DNA of 64,000 nucleotides, from assembly GCA_019279435.1 (NCBI GenBank), contig JAAALK010000079.1, positions 80,532,162 to 80,596,161 on the forward strand, in the 5' to 3' direction. A model generated the notes under the pieces. It did not search any database, was not told where the DNA came from, and saw only the letters and a program-made list of their open reading frames with translations. The DNA is from Zizania palustris (taxonomy: Eukaryota; Streptophyta; Magnoliopsida; Poales; Poaceae). The stretch's first letter is position 1; each line of letters begins with the position of its first letter. The position numbers were made by a program, and so were the translations under genes. Of the stretch, positions 1 through 9,525 are shown piece after piece.

Positions 1-2
1 CG

Positions 3-686
3 CTTGCTTATAGTGATCATGATAGGGCTATCAAGCTTCTTTATGCTCTTGACCGTAGCATATGGGAAGTGAAGATATCCAGCATTGAGGAGTCCGCAGG
101 ATATGACACTTTGACCTGCGATGAACTCTTTAGCAAGCTGAAGTCCACAGAGATTGCCAAGGCATCTCTTGTTGTGCACAGAAGCTCTTTGCCACAGCCA
201 TTGGCATTGGTTTCTAGCACTAGCCGTGGCACCACTGCAGAACCAAGCACATCTGGCACTTGTGTTCTTGCAGATGGTTTTGCTTTGTCCTCCCTGGTCT
301 CCATCACAAAGGAGCAGGTGGACATTCTAGATGATGATGAGCTTGCTCTCATTGCCCGGAGGTTCACCCGCTTTCATCATGAGAGACGGGATCACAGGAG
401 AAGTGGTTTTAGTGGTTGCTATGAATGTGGCGACACCTCTCACATTAAGGCAAATTGCCCTAAGCTCAAGAAAAGAGATGAGAGTGAGCGCCTCAAATAC
501 CACAAAAAGGAGAGGAAGCCTTTTGTGAAGGGCAAGCACGGCAAGATGGCTAAGAAAGTAGCCAAGGCCGCTTCTAGAGCCTTTGTTGCTGCTCTCAGCG
601 ACATCGACACGTCCTCAACTGAGGAGTCGAGCTCTGAGGAGGAGGAGTCCCCAAGAAAGGAGGACAAGAATGACAAGAAGGGATGA
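3..686 (+). CDS. gag: Gag polyprotein, N-terminal part with first CCHC zinc knuckle (S1, partial)
   Basis: Structural capsid/nucleocapsid protein of the copia element. The frame is open from base 3, and its first residues align with the middle of the S2 Gag (minus strand, around 43.9 kb), so this is not a true N-terminus. A canonical CX2CX4HX4C zinc knuckle (CYECGDTSHIKANC) is encoded at 417-458, followed by a Lys-rich stretch and a Ser/Glu-rich acidic tail. The frame stops at a TGA (684-686) but continues in the same frame at 687, where the S2 homologue reads through, so the stop is probably a disabling mutation. Function is inferred from family membership. Confidence 0.9.
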   Translation, partial: LAYSDHDRAIKLLYALDRSIWEVKISSIEESAGYDTLTCDELFSKLKSTEIAKASLVVHRSSLPQPLALVSSTSRGTTAEPSTSGTCVLADGFALSSLVSITKEQVDILDDDELALIARRFTRFHHERRDHRRSGFSGCYECGDTSHIKANCPKLKKRDESERLKYHKKERKPFVKGKHGKMAKKVAKAASRAFVAALSDIDTSSTEESSSEEEESPRKEDKNDKKG

Positions 687-2036
687 GACTTCACCGGCCT
701 TTGCTTCATGGCCGACAGCGATCACAGCGGCGATGAGCTTGACTCATCTGAGGTAACACTATCATCTGACCAGCTACTAATTAAATTAGATGAGCTGAAT
801 GAAGTAGTGCTTGGTCGGGATAGATTACTTGTGCAAGCCGCTAGAGAAAGAAAAGACCTTAGACTTAGGCTAGAATCTGTTTCTACTGAATATGCCATGC
901 TTAAGTCTAAGTTTAATGATGCTGAATGTGAGTCCTGTTCTGTTGTCATGAGTGAGCTTGCTCAGTTGCGTTCTGTTCATGCTCAAACTCTTTCTAAGCT
1001 TGAGACTGCACAGAAGCAGCTTTTGGAGGTGGATTCTAGACCTCATGATGTTATTGATTGCATGAACTGCTCTTTATTACGTGAAAGCATTAATTTACGT
1101 GATAAGCATGTTCATGATTTGGAGGCTAGATTGGAGAGGGCCGGTAGTTCTAAGGATGTGCAACCTGTTTGTGACACTTGCATCACCCTTAAGGACCAGC
1201 TAGGCACTGTTAGAGAGCGAGCTGAAAACCTCATGTCTGAAAATGAATACCTCCTTTCCGTGGTTAATAAATGCACTGAGGGAAAGGGTAGGATGGATTT
1301 GCTCTTGGCCAAGACCAAGTTGTGTGCTGATAGAGCAGGGGTAGCTCTAGGTTTGGGTTTTGAGAGGATTTCTTCAAACAGTAAGTCCAAAACTGTTTTT
1401 ACCTCTCCCACTACCTTAGAGAAAGAAAGAGCTCTGTTAGACACCCCACCAGCCAAGAAACCTACCCGAGCTCAAAAGAAAACCACTCCTCCTGCCAAGA
1501 AAAATCCTCCCAAGAAAACCACACAGAAGAAGCCCAAGGAGCCTGTGAGAGTTGCTCCTGTGACCCATGAGAGTGCCCCCCGGAGAGTGTTTCACTGTTC
1601 TTACTGTCAGCGGGCGGGTCATTTGGTTGGTTTCTGTTTTCGTCGCATCAAGGATGAGCGACGTGCACAGGCGATGAGTTACCAAGACATGCATTACCCA
1701 TCTTTAGGTATGCATGAGTCTGAGTTTTACTATCGTCCTACTTTTGAGGCTCCTCGTGCTTCTCGGAGAGGTTTTACTCCTCGAGGTGTTCACCATGTTC
1801 CATATGGTGGTAGACCCCGGGCGAGTAGCTTTGTACCTCGTCAGAGTAGGAGACCTCGACATGTTGTTCATTTACAGCATGTAGGTAGACCTCGCACTTT
1901 GCATTATTCTGATTATCATGTGCGTAGACCGTCTACTTTTACTGTGCCTACTACTCGTGTCACTCAGTGCTGGATGCCTCGTCATTATTTCACTCACCCC
2001 AGCACTGAGCGATCGAGACATTCTTATCATGTGTAG
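687..2036 (+). CDS. gag: Gag polyprotein, C-terminal part: coiled coil plus second CCHC knuckle (S1)
   Basis: This continues the previous frame after the TGA; the first ATG is at 708. About 200 residues rich in Leu, Glu, Arg and Lys with scattered CxxC pairs look like a coiled coil. A basic Pro/Lys-rich linker follows, then a second perfect CX2CX4HX4C knuckle (CSYCQRAGHLVGFC, 1596-1637) and an Arg/His/Tyr-rich tail. S2 Gag has the same order. The frame closes with TAG at 2034-2036 and pol follows in the same frame, so gag and pol here are separated by a single stop. Whether that stop is natural or mutational cannot be decided, because in S2 the gag-pol junction involves a frame change. Confidence 0.88.
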   Translation, partial: DFTGLCFMADSDHSGDELDSSEVTLSSDQLLIKLDELNEVVLGRDRLLVQAARERKDLRLRLESVSTEYAMLKSKFNDAECESCSVVMSELAQLRSVHAQTLSKLETAQKQLLEVDSRPHDVIDCMNCSLLRESINLRDKHVHDLEARLERAGSSKDVQPVCDTCITLKDQLGTVRERAENLMSENEYLLSVVNKCTEGKGRMDLLLAKTKLCADRAGVALGLGFERISSNSKSKTVFTSPTTLEKERALLDTPPAKKPTRAQKKTTPPAKKNPPKKTTQKKPKEPVRVAPVTHESAPRRVFHCSYCQRAGHLVGFCFRRIKDERRAQAMSYQDMHYPSLGMHESEFYYRPTFEAPRASRRGFTPRGVHHVPYGGRPRASSFVPRQSRRPRHVVHLQHVGRPRTLHYSDYHVRRPSTFTVPTTRVTQCWMPRHYFTHPSTERSRHSYHV

Positions 2037-2051
2037 GCGACAGATCGAGGC

Positions 2052-4541
2052 TTGGAGGGCACGTGGATCATGGACTCCGGTTGTTCGCGCCACATGACCG
2101 GAGATGCAGCATGGTTCTCTAGCCTCACCACAACCAAGCAAAGGGAACATATCACCTTCGGAAACAATCGAAGGAGTAGAGTGAAAGGTAAAGGTGTGGT
2201 AAGAATTAACTCGAATTTCACTCTCAAAGATGTTGCTTTGGTTGAAAACTTGGGATACAATTTGTTGTTTGTATCTCAGTTGCTTGATGAGGGCTTCGAA
2301 GTGCGATTCCATCGCGATACTTCGCAAGTGCTCAATTCTGATGGCGTTGTGGTGTGTAAGATCTTTAGAGTTGGGAGAGTTTTTGGAGATGATTTTTCTG
2401 AGTCGTCTGGATCTTCTCATTGTCTTGTTGCACATTCGACTTCTGAGCTTTGGAAGTGGCATAGGAGACTAGGGCATATGAGCTTTGAGTTGCTCGCTCG
2501 TCTGAGCGCCCTAGGTCTGATCCGAGGATTGCCCAAGCTCAAGTTTGAGAAGAATTTAGTTTGCGCTCCTTGTCGACATGGAAAAATGATTGCCGCTTCG
2601 CATTCGCCAGTCACCACAGTGATGACTGAACAACCCGGAGAACTTCTCCACATGGACACTGTAGGTCCTTCTCGGGTTAGTTCTTTAGACGGCAAGTGGT
2701 ATGTTTTAGTGATTGTCGACGATTTCTCTCATTACTCTTGGGTCTTCTTTCTTGCCAGCAAGGATGAAGTGTTTTCACACTTTCGGAGCTTGGCTTTGAG
2801 ACTTTTCACTGAACTCCCAGGTGCATTGAAATTCATTCGAAGTGATAATGGCACCGAGTTCAAAAACAGTCTCTTTGTTGACTTTTGCATGGAGCATGGC
2901 ATAGAACATCAATTCTCTGCTCCGCGGGTTCCTCAACAGAACGGTGTTGTTGAGAGGAAGAACCCCACTTTGGTTGAGATGGCTAGGACGATGTTGGATG
3001 AGCATAGGACTCCTAGAAAATTCTGGGCTGAGGCCATGAACACTGCATGTTACATCTCAAACCGTATATTCTTGCGATCAATTTTAAATTTGACATCTTA
3101 TGAGCCGCGTTTTGGGAGACAGCCCAAGGTTTCTCATCTTCGAGTTTTTGGCTGTCACTGCTTCATCCTAAAACGTGGAAATTTGGATAAATTTGAGTCG
3201 CGATCTTCTGACGGGATCTTTTTGGGTTACACTACACATGGTCATTCTTATCGTGTCTATAACTTGGAAACTAACACTGTCATCGAGTCATGTGATGTGA
3301 CTTTTGATGAATCAACCCCCTCTGTTAGTTTTGCTTTTGAACAGGCAAATGAACACGACATGGAACAGACCATCTTCGAAGAGGAAGATCCCGGAGAATT
3401 CGAGGATGAACCCCCACTACCCTCGACATCAACCCCCGAAGCCGACCCCGCTTCGACCACTTCGGCACGAGGTCCCGAAGCAACTACCTCGACATCGGTC
3501 ATCTTGGACCACTCCAACGCACAAGTTGAGGGGGAGACTGCATCCCGCCGCGAGGCTCCACACCATGTTCAAAGGATGCACCCTCCCGAGCAGATCATTG
3601 GTGAGCTTGATCGAAGGGTAACACGTTCTCATGCTCATTTCATTGATTCAGCTTTTGTTGCTTCTTTCGAGCCCTTAGATGTTAGTCATGCACTTTCTGA
3701 TTCTAGTTGGATCAATGCCATGCATGAAGAGCTTGAAAATTTTGAGAGAAACCAAGTCTGGTCTTTAGTTGATCCTCCACCAAATGTTCATTTCATTGGA
3801 ACAAAATGGATTTTCAAAAATAAACAAGGGGAGGATGGGTCTATAGTTAGAAACAAGGCTAGACTTGTAGCTCAGGGTTTTTCTCAACTAGAAGGGATTG
3901 ATTTTACTGAAACTTTTGCACCTGTTGCTCGCCTTGAGGCCATTAGGATTTTGCTTGCCTTTGCGACATCCCGGGGATTCAAACTCTATCAAATGGATGT
4001 CAAAAGTGCTTTTCTTAATGGCTTCATAGGTGAAGATGTTTATGTAAAACAACCCCCTCGTTTTGAAAACCCCAAGTACCCACATAAAGTCCTTAAACTT
4101 CATAAGGCTCTTTATGGACTCAAGCAGGCCCCTCGGGCTTGGTATGATAGACTTAAGTCTTTTCTGCTTGAGCGAGGGTATTTGATGGGCTCTGTTGATA
4201 AAACATTGTTTACTCTCAAGCATGGCAAAGATTTCCTTCTGGTTCAGATTTATGTGGATGATATCATCTTTGGTGGCTCTTCTCATGCTTTGGTTGCCGA
4301 GTTTGCAGATACCATGAGCAGGGAATTTGAAATGTCGATGATGGGTGAACTCACCTTTTTCCTTGGTTTGCAAATCAAGCAAAGCAAACAAGGTACTTTC
4401 GTCCACCAGACAAAGTACACCAAGGACCTGCTCAAGAAGTTCGACATGTCCGATGCGAAGCCCCTCGCCACTCCAATGGCTACGTCTGTAGCATTGGACC
4501 CTGACGAAGATGGAGAAGCCGTAGATCAGAAGGAGTTCTGA
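2052..4541 (+). CDS. pol: Pol polyprotein: protease, integrase, reverse transcriptase (S1)
   Basis: This is an open stretch of 829 residues. The retropepsin motif DSG is at residues 8-10. A GAG-pre-integrase HHCC region (WKWHRRLGHMSFELL to CAPC) follows. The integrase core has D202, D265 and E301 (spacing x62 and x35, the D,D35E pattern). An acidic/Pro/Thr-rich linker follows, then the copia reverse transcriptase with YVDD at 734-737. The enzyme set would copy element RNA to DNA and insert it into the nuclear genome. The frame is ended by TGA at 4539-4541; S2 and S3 have an Arg codon (CGA) there, so a CGA-to-TGA transition disabled this copy. RNase H continues in the same frame from 4542. Confidence 0.95.
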   Translation: MEGTWIMDSGCSRHMTGDAAWFSSLTTTKQREHITFGNNRRSRVKGKGVVRINSNFTLKDVALVENLGYNLLFVSQLLDEGFEVRFHRDTSQVLNSDGVVVCKIFRVGRVFGDDFSESSGSSHCLVAHSTSELWKWHRRLGHMSFELLARLSALGLIRGLPKLKFEKNLVCAPCRHGKMIAASHSPVTTVMTEQPGELLHMDTVGPSRVSSLDGKWYVLVIVDDFSHYSWVFFLASKDEVFSHFRSLALRLFTELPGALKFIRSDNGTEFKNSLFVDFCMEHGIEHQFSAPRVPQQNGVVERKNPTLVEMARTMLDEHRTPRKFWAEAMNTACYISNRIFLRSILNLTSYEPRFGRQPKVSHLRVFGCHCFILKRGNLDKFESRSSDGIFLGYTTHGHSYRVYNLETNTVIESCDVTFDESTPSVSFAFEQANEHDMEQTIFEEEDPGEFEDEPPLPSTSTPEADPASTTSARGPEATTSTSVILDHSNAQVEGETASRREAPHHVQRMHPPEQIIGELDRRVTRSHAHFIDSAFVASFEPLDVSHALSDSSWINAMHEELENFERNQVWSLVDPPPNVHFIGTKWIFKNKQGEDGSIVRNKARLVAQGFSQLEGIDFTETFAPVARLEAIRILLAFATSRGFKLYQMDVKSAFLNGFIGEDVYVKQPPRFENPKYPHKVLKLHKALYGLKQAPRAWYDRLKSFLLERGYLMGSVDKTLFTLKHGKDFLLVQIYVDDIIFGGSSHALVAEFADTMSREFEMSMMGELTFFLGLQIKQSKQGTFVHQTKYTKDLLKKFDMSDAKPLATPMATSVALDPDEDGEAVDQKEF

Positions 4542-5204
4542 AGCATGATCGGCTCCCTCCTCTACTTGACTGCTACGAGGCCGGATATACACTTCGCTGT
4601 GTGTCTGTGCGCTCGTTTTCAGGCTTCACCACGAGCTTCGCACTGCCAAGCAGTAAAGCGCATCTTAAGGTATCTCAAACACACCCTTGAATTTGGCATA
4701 TGGTATGCAGCATCTTCATCTTTATGTCTTCGAGGTTATTCCGATGCGGATTTTGCTGGGTGTAGAATTGATAGGAAGAGTACCTCTGGTACTTGTCATT
4801 TTCTGGGTACCTCACTGGTTTGCTGGTCTTCCCGCAAACAGTCTAGTGTTGCACAATCGACGGCTGAGGCCGAATATGTTGCTGCAGCTAGATGTTGCTC
4901 TCAGATTTTGTGGATGACTTCCACTTTGCGGGATTTCGGGTTAGATTATAAGAGTGTTCCACTTTTCTGTGATAACACTAGTGTTATTTGTATTGCAAAA
5001 AACCCAGTTCAGCACTCCAGAACCAAACACATTGATGTGCGGTATCATTTTCTCAGAGATCACAATGAGAAGGGTGATATTGAACTTCAATATGTTGATA
5101 CCCAACACCAGCTTGCCGACATTTTTACAAAACCCCTCGATGCTTCTCGATTTGCCTACTTGCGTGGGGAACTTGGCATTTGTCACCCTTACGGCATTTT
5201 GTGA
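4542..5204 (+). CDS. pol: Pol polyprotein C-terminus: RNase H (S1)
   Basis: This continues the pol frame after the TGA at 4539, starting at SMIGSLLYL. It holds the end of the reverse transcriptase connection and the copia RNase H domain: YSDADFAG (first Asp), STAEAEYVA (Glu), CDNTS (Asp) and the C-terminal HIDVRYHFLRD and QLADIFTKPL blocks. These acidic residues are those of the RNase H active site that degrades the RNA strand of the hybrid. The stop is at 5202-5204, immediately followed by a G-rich tract (5203-5210). As a separate protein it would not be made; it is the tail of a broken polyprotein. Confidence 0.93.
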   Translation, partial: SMIGSLLYLTATRPDIHFAVCLCARFQASPRASHCQAVKRILRYLKHTLEFGIWYAASSSLCLRGYSDADFAGCRIDRKSTSGTCHFLGTSLVCWSSRKQSSVAQSTAEAEYVAAARCCSQILWMTSTLRDFGLDYKSVPLFCDNTSVICIAKNPVQHSRTKHIDVRYHFLRDHNEKGDIELQYVDTQHQLADIFTKPLDASRFAYLRGELGICHPYGIL

Positions 5205-6397
5205 GGGGGAGCTGTTTTAGATGGATATGCCTTTGCTAATTGTGTGCTAAATTGCATTTACATCTTTTGCATTTACATGCCTGCTTATAACTCATGAAAT
5301 CATGTCAGCTCAGCTCTTGTTAATTTATCTGAAACATTCATGTGCATGATGTTTTATTTTCAAAATCAAATCATGCTCACTGCTTAGTCTTGAATCTAGC
5401 ATATTTAGGCAGGACTGCTTTAGCTATCTTTTATCTGCTTGATAGCAAGACCCATTTCTTTGAATGCTAAAAATTGCAACTTGAAAAAAAAATTGTTCTA
5501 CATCTTCATGGATATTCATAAAATGCCAAACAATTGGCTCACTTAGTTAAAATCAAAAATTCCATGATTGGCATGCTTCAAGTGACAAGATCGAGGTGGG
5601 TTTGTTTGTCACATTACCCTATTCTAGACTGCTTACCATTGCACATTGGTCTGAACTGGAATAGTGTAGTGTATGCCAAAATCTTTGCCTTAAGCTTCTT
5701 ATGGCTTTCATGCCTAGGCTTGGCCAGATTGGAAAGTATAAGGTGGACAAACAAATAACCCCTGGCACTAAGAAAAAAAAACAACAAAAACTCATTGATT
5801 ATCAAGCTTGCTTTTCATGCTTCATTTGAACTGGCCTGTCTGTCTAGAGTAGAATTTGACTAGCTTTGCGCAGTCCCTGCTCCTTCTTGTCTAGTTTCCT
5901 TGACTAAGTGGTGATGCTTTTATTTCAAAAATGATCAAATCACATGCTTCATCATGTTTTTTAGAGAATGTTAAAATGAGCTGAGCCCATGATTCATTGG
6001 TGTTATTGTTGGCATATTTTTGCTTTATATGTCTTTGCAATTCTGCTCATTTCAAAGCTTTGCATCTTTTACATGCTCCTTGATGCTTGCATTGCCAAAG
6101 GGGGAGAAATTCCGAAGAGACTTGCTACGTTCTCTGCCGCAAGGGGGCATAATTTCCAAAGGGGGAGAAAATTTGACATAAAGGCTCTTTGTTGCCAAAG
6201 GGGGGAAAACTTAACTCAGGGGAGTTTTTTATTGCCGAAGGGGCTTTTACTCTTTTGAAAACAGGGGAGGAAAATTCTTTTATCAAGTGACATGATTTGG
6301 CTCTTTTCTGAGTTTTTATGGTCACTTGTGTGCTGAAAGTTTTTAAATTTTCTTGGACTTTAAAGTTGGTTGTCAATGCACTCATCAAGGGGGAGAT
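5205..6397 (+). promoter_or_regulatory. S1 3' non-coding region with serial polypurine tracts
   Basis: No credible gene lies between pol and the 3' LTR. The region holds repeated G-rich tracts: 5203-5210, 6098-6109 (aaagggggagaaa), 6141-6147, 6158-6171 and 6198-6209, weaker ones near 6235 and 6262, and the terminal tract atcaagggggagat (6384-6397) touching the LTR. The terminal tract is the expected primer for plus-strand DNA synthesis. Multiple upstream copies are a recognised Sirevirus feature. The same terminal block recurs in S2 (plus-strand view 37129-37140) and S3 (62745-62759). No env-like gene is visible. Confidence 0.85.
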
Positions 6398-8437
6398 TGA
6401 AAAACCAAGGATTGGTTTCAGTGTTTGTGATGAGTGATTGACAGGCTTTTTAACCTCTGTTCGAAGGGGTACCTCCGAAGGGTGTTCGGAGGAGGATACC
6501 TCCGGAGGGGTTTCGGAGGTTGGACCTCCGAAGGGTGTTCGGAGGTGGTCTCACCAAAGTGTGTTCGGTGTTTGGTTGCTGCAGGTGTTGCAACGGAGTG
6601 TGCCTGTCGGAGGGGTCCGACAGTACACGATGACTGTGTTCGTACCGATGGCTTCGGTACTTTGGGCGGTACACCGGAGTGTGTGCCGGAGGTTGCTAAC
6701 CCGGAGAGGTCTCCGGAGTACTAGATACACTTGTCTGCTTGTCTGTGGTGCGCAGGGACTTCGGAGGCGACGGACAAGGTTCGTAGCAGGTTAACCTGGG
6801 TCAAGCGGGAGGCCTGATGCCAGGGGAGAGGGGAGCTCCGTCACGGTGGCTGCGAAGGTGGTCCGGGTCGGTCATCTGGTCGAGGCGTGCCAGGTGAAGG
6901 CAAAGAGTGCGGAGCGTGGCTCCGGCTGAAGGTACTCCGAGACAAAGCCCTCGGAGTTGGGGCACTTCGAAGGTACTCCGAATGGAGTGACTTCGGAGTT
7001 GGATGGATCAAGTCCTCTGCGGAGGCAAGGATTTCGAAGTGTGCTCCGGAGGGAGACACTCGAAGGTGCCCGACGAAGGTCTCAGAAGTCGAGGCGCATC
7101 GAAGGCATGATCCGGGTGAGGCTCGTCGAGGAGTGTGCTCGGGGAGAGACACTGCAACGAAGGGCTCATGGAATGCTTCGTGCGGAGGCCTTGGACGAAG
7201 GAGGGACTTCGAAGGGTGGTACTCCGAAGGTGGGGCTTCGAAGTGTGGAAGGCTTCGGAGCGAGGCTAGCTCCGGAGTGTGATTGTCTTGTGGTGCTTCG
7301 GCCTGCATGGCTTCGGTACACGGACTGACGGAGTTCGAGCTAGGAGTAGCTGCGAAGCCGTGGTGGTCCACTCCGGAGGTGTTGGTGCGAAGGCCCAAGG
7401 GCTTTGACGGCTTTGGCTCAAAACCGTCAGTGTATCAGAGACTATCTTCGGCGAAGCGGAGGCCATCTGGCTCAAGGCTTCTCACCGAAGCTACCGCACC
7501 CCTCGCGTGCGAAAGGGGGCTTCGGAAAGGTCAAAGGCTGCAAGTCTGACAGTGTCTGCTCTGCAAAAAGCTGGCATTGTCCCATCTGCAAAGGCTGACA
7601 GAGAAGCCTCCAATAAAGTGGACTACCTTTTGTACCCCTTAGTTCTGTAGAGACAAATCAAATGTAAACCCTAGGGGTAAAGTAGTCACTTCCTTTGGGT
7701 GAACTGTGGGCTATAAATATGGGGGCTCGGTAGGTAACATTTAACACTTTGAGCATTTACTGTTGAGCTCCTGTAGCCACATACCTCGCTGTATTCATTC
7801 AGAGTTCAATTTATTGTGTTCCTTGTTCAAGCGGCGAAGCCCTGCTTCTTTGTGCTTTTTGCTTGAGCTCGCGTTACATACCTCGCTAGTTGTAGTGCAC
7901 CGAAGCCTGTCTAGGCGAAGGTTGTTTTTCTGCGAAGTGTGTTTTCAGTGTGCTGTCGCTCTGTGTAACTTGAGGCTAGACCTCACAGCTTACTAGCGAA
8001 GCCCTGTTCGAAGCCCGTTTTGCTTCTTGTGTCGAAGCCCCTAGTGAAGTCCGTTTGTGTGCGTTTAGACCTTCGTGTACGAAGCCCAGCACCAGTTGCT
8101 GCCGCCAAGTACTTGGTCGAAGTCCTCAATAGGGTGTCCACTCTTGCGAAGGGTGAAGTGCGAAGCCTGCTCGAAGCACCCTGTGTGCGGAGCCTGCACT
8201 GACTTAGCAGAGTAGATTTTCAAGGGTGGTAAGTGGAGCGAAGTCTTCTTGGCTTCGAACTTTTGCTCCTGCGAAGCCTGTGTTCGGAGTTGTCGAAGTA
8301 CCTCCGAATCAGACCTTCGAAGGTAGTGTTCGAAGCCTGTTCCGTAGAAGACAGGATTAAAACCGAAGGTTGTTTTTAGCCTGAAATTTTAAAAGCTCCC
8401 ATTCACCCCCCCTCTGGTCGCCGTTTTCGGTCCAACA
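6398..8437 (+). repeat. 3' LTR of S1 (Sirevirus LTR family A)
   Basis: It starts TGAAAAACCAAGG directly after the polypurine tract and ends TCGGTCCAACA. Length is 2040 bp. The near-identical family A solo LTR at 34246-48590 (interrupted) fixes both ends independently. The LTR is crowded with short palindromic TTCGAAG, CTTCGGAG and CTCCGAAG units, with at least eight exact TTCGAAG. A TATA box (TATAAATAT) sits at 7712-7720, so the U3/R boundary lies just downstream. Several open frames within it (6434-7600) are by-products of high GC content, not genes. Confidence 0.93.
7712..7720 (+). promoter_or_regulatory. TATA box of S1 LTR
   Basis: TATAAATAT lies in GGCTATAAATATGGGGGC, and the same context is preserved in the family A solo LTR at 47860-47868. 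Position within the LTR (about 1.3 kb from its start) fits the RNA polymerase II promoter that starts element transcription. Transcript start not determined. Confidence 0.6.
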
Positions 8438-9410
8438 GGTTTCTTAACGCCCTACATGATTATTTTCTCGAAAAAATTTTATTTTTTATGACAACATCTA
8501 TGGACTGATCATATCATAACAACATGACAAGTCTCATCTTTTTTAGACTTTATTTTATTTTTTGAGGATTAAAAAACTATAAAAATACAAGTTGTCGATC
8601 GAGTGTTGTCGAAACCTACATTTTTTATGATGGTTTTAAATTTATTGGATAATAAATAATAATAGAATCAAAAACATGAATATGGTTTTTCTATAAATTT
8701 TGGTTAATTATTTCATGTCTTGTAGTTCAAATTGAATTTATTTTTGACTTTGATCATAAAAACACACTTAATGAAATAAAAACAGTAAACTGAGGAAGAA
8801 AAATACCAACTTTTGCAATTAGAATATTAGTGTTGTATTTTTATTGTACAAAAAGTTTCAAGTTCAAAGGAAGAATCAACTATAGGTTTTGCTTTTAAAC
8901 CTCAATCATTTCATCTCTAAACCCTAATTCATCCCCGGATAATCTCAGGTTTCTTAATGAAATAAAAAAAGTAAAGTGAGGCAGAAAAATACTAATTTTT
9001 TAAATTTGATAAGTTGTGATGTATTTTTATTGTTAAAAAAATCAAGGTCAAACTAGAATTTAAACATCAATAAAAAAGTGATGAAAATTAGAACAGAAAT
9101 GAAAAAAAATTGGATGCCAGCAGCAAGGTTCAAACCTCAAACCGCCTGGCGGCAGCAAGGTTCAAACCTCGAACCGCATGGCACCAAAGCAACCCCCCTC
9201 ACCACTGCGCTACAAAGTCTTGCTCGACAATGTAGGCAACGTATGCTAGATAATCCCTACTACCCATATTAGTAGTGGCAGTCGGTGACGTCAGCGTGTG
9301 CCCGCCACTACTATACTGGTAATATATAGTTTTTGCCACCCGCCCAGACTAAACCCTAGTAGTGGCGGTCGGTGACGTCATCGGCCCGCCACTACTAAGT
9401 CTTCGCTCGC
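8438..9410. other. AT-rich spacer between S1 and the CACTA element
   Basis: No gene is seen. The stretch is mostly AT-rich. It contains two diverged copies of a segment of about 110-130 bp (around 8771-8900 and 8957-9070, sharing aatgaaataaaaa and gtatttttattgt), a short tRNA-like scrap on the minus strand (about 9121-9215), and at 9271-9410 an extra copy of the CACTA subterminal motif, described separately. It could be flank sequence or an older part of the CACTA element whose true left end lies further left than 9411. Confidence 0.5.
9121..9215 (-). repeat. tRNA-like / SINE-like fragment
   Basis: On the minus strand TAGCGCAGTGG (near 9200-9210) resembles a polymerase III A box, and two copies of a GGTTYGAACC-like B box (ggttcaaacctc on the plus strand, at about 9127 and 9158) lie downstream. 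The B-box segment is duplicated in tandem (about 31 bp). No cloverleaf can be drawn, so this is not a functional tRNA gene. It may be a SINE or tRNA remnant. Confidence 0.3.
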
Positions 9411-9525
9411 CACTACTACGAGAAATAGCAGTGGCGGGCATGCTGACGTCAGCGTGCCCGCCACTACTATACTGGTAATATATATTATTTGGCTCCCGCC
9501 CAGACTAAACCCTAGTTCATTTGCA
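9271..9525. repeat. CACTA left subterminal repeats (tandemly duplicated)
   Basis: Inverted motifs TAGTAGTGGCGG and CCGCCACTACTA alternate, separated by GGTGACGTCAGCG-type spacers. The block around cccgccactactatactgg plus the following cagactaaaccctag occurs twice about 158 bp apart (9301 and 9459). Dense subterminal repeats like these bind the transposase in CACTA elements, and the matching set is at 19516-19846. The duplication on the outer side of 9411 means the left end was rearranged. Confidence 0.6.

Larger units (their letters stand above)
1..8437 (+). mobile_element. Sirevirus-type Ty1/copia retrotransposon S1 (3' part; 5' LTR lies outside window)
   Basis: Domain order is gag, protease, integrase, reverse transcriptase, RNase H (copia order), then a 1.2-kb non-coding stretch with several G-rich polypurine tracts and a 2.04-kb LTR ending in CA. 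Serial polypurine tracts before the 3' LTR, a long coiled-coil Gag and long LTRs are hallmarks of Sireviruses. The reading frame is already open at base 3, so the 5' LTR, primer site and Gag N-terminus lie upstream of the window. The gag-pol frame carries stops at 684, 2034 and 4539; the first and last look like decay. After the LTR the flank reads ggttt, the expected 5-bp target duplication to look for upstream. Confidence 0.95.

Noticed and set aside
2034..2036. Programmed stop readthrough between gag and pol of S1
   Set aside because: Possible but unsupported: S2 has a different arrangement at this point and no recognised readthrough context was found.
6434..7600. Several open frames in the S1 LTR and the equivalent at 47000-47760
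   Set aside because: Arg/Gly-rich by-products of repeated CTTCGGAG motifs; frames are not conserved between the two LTR copies.
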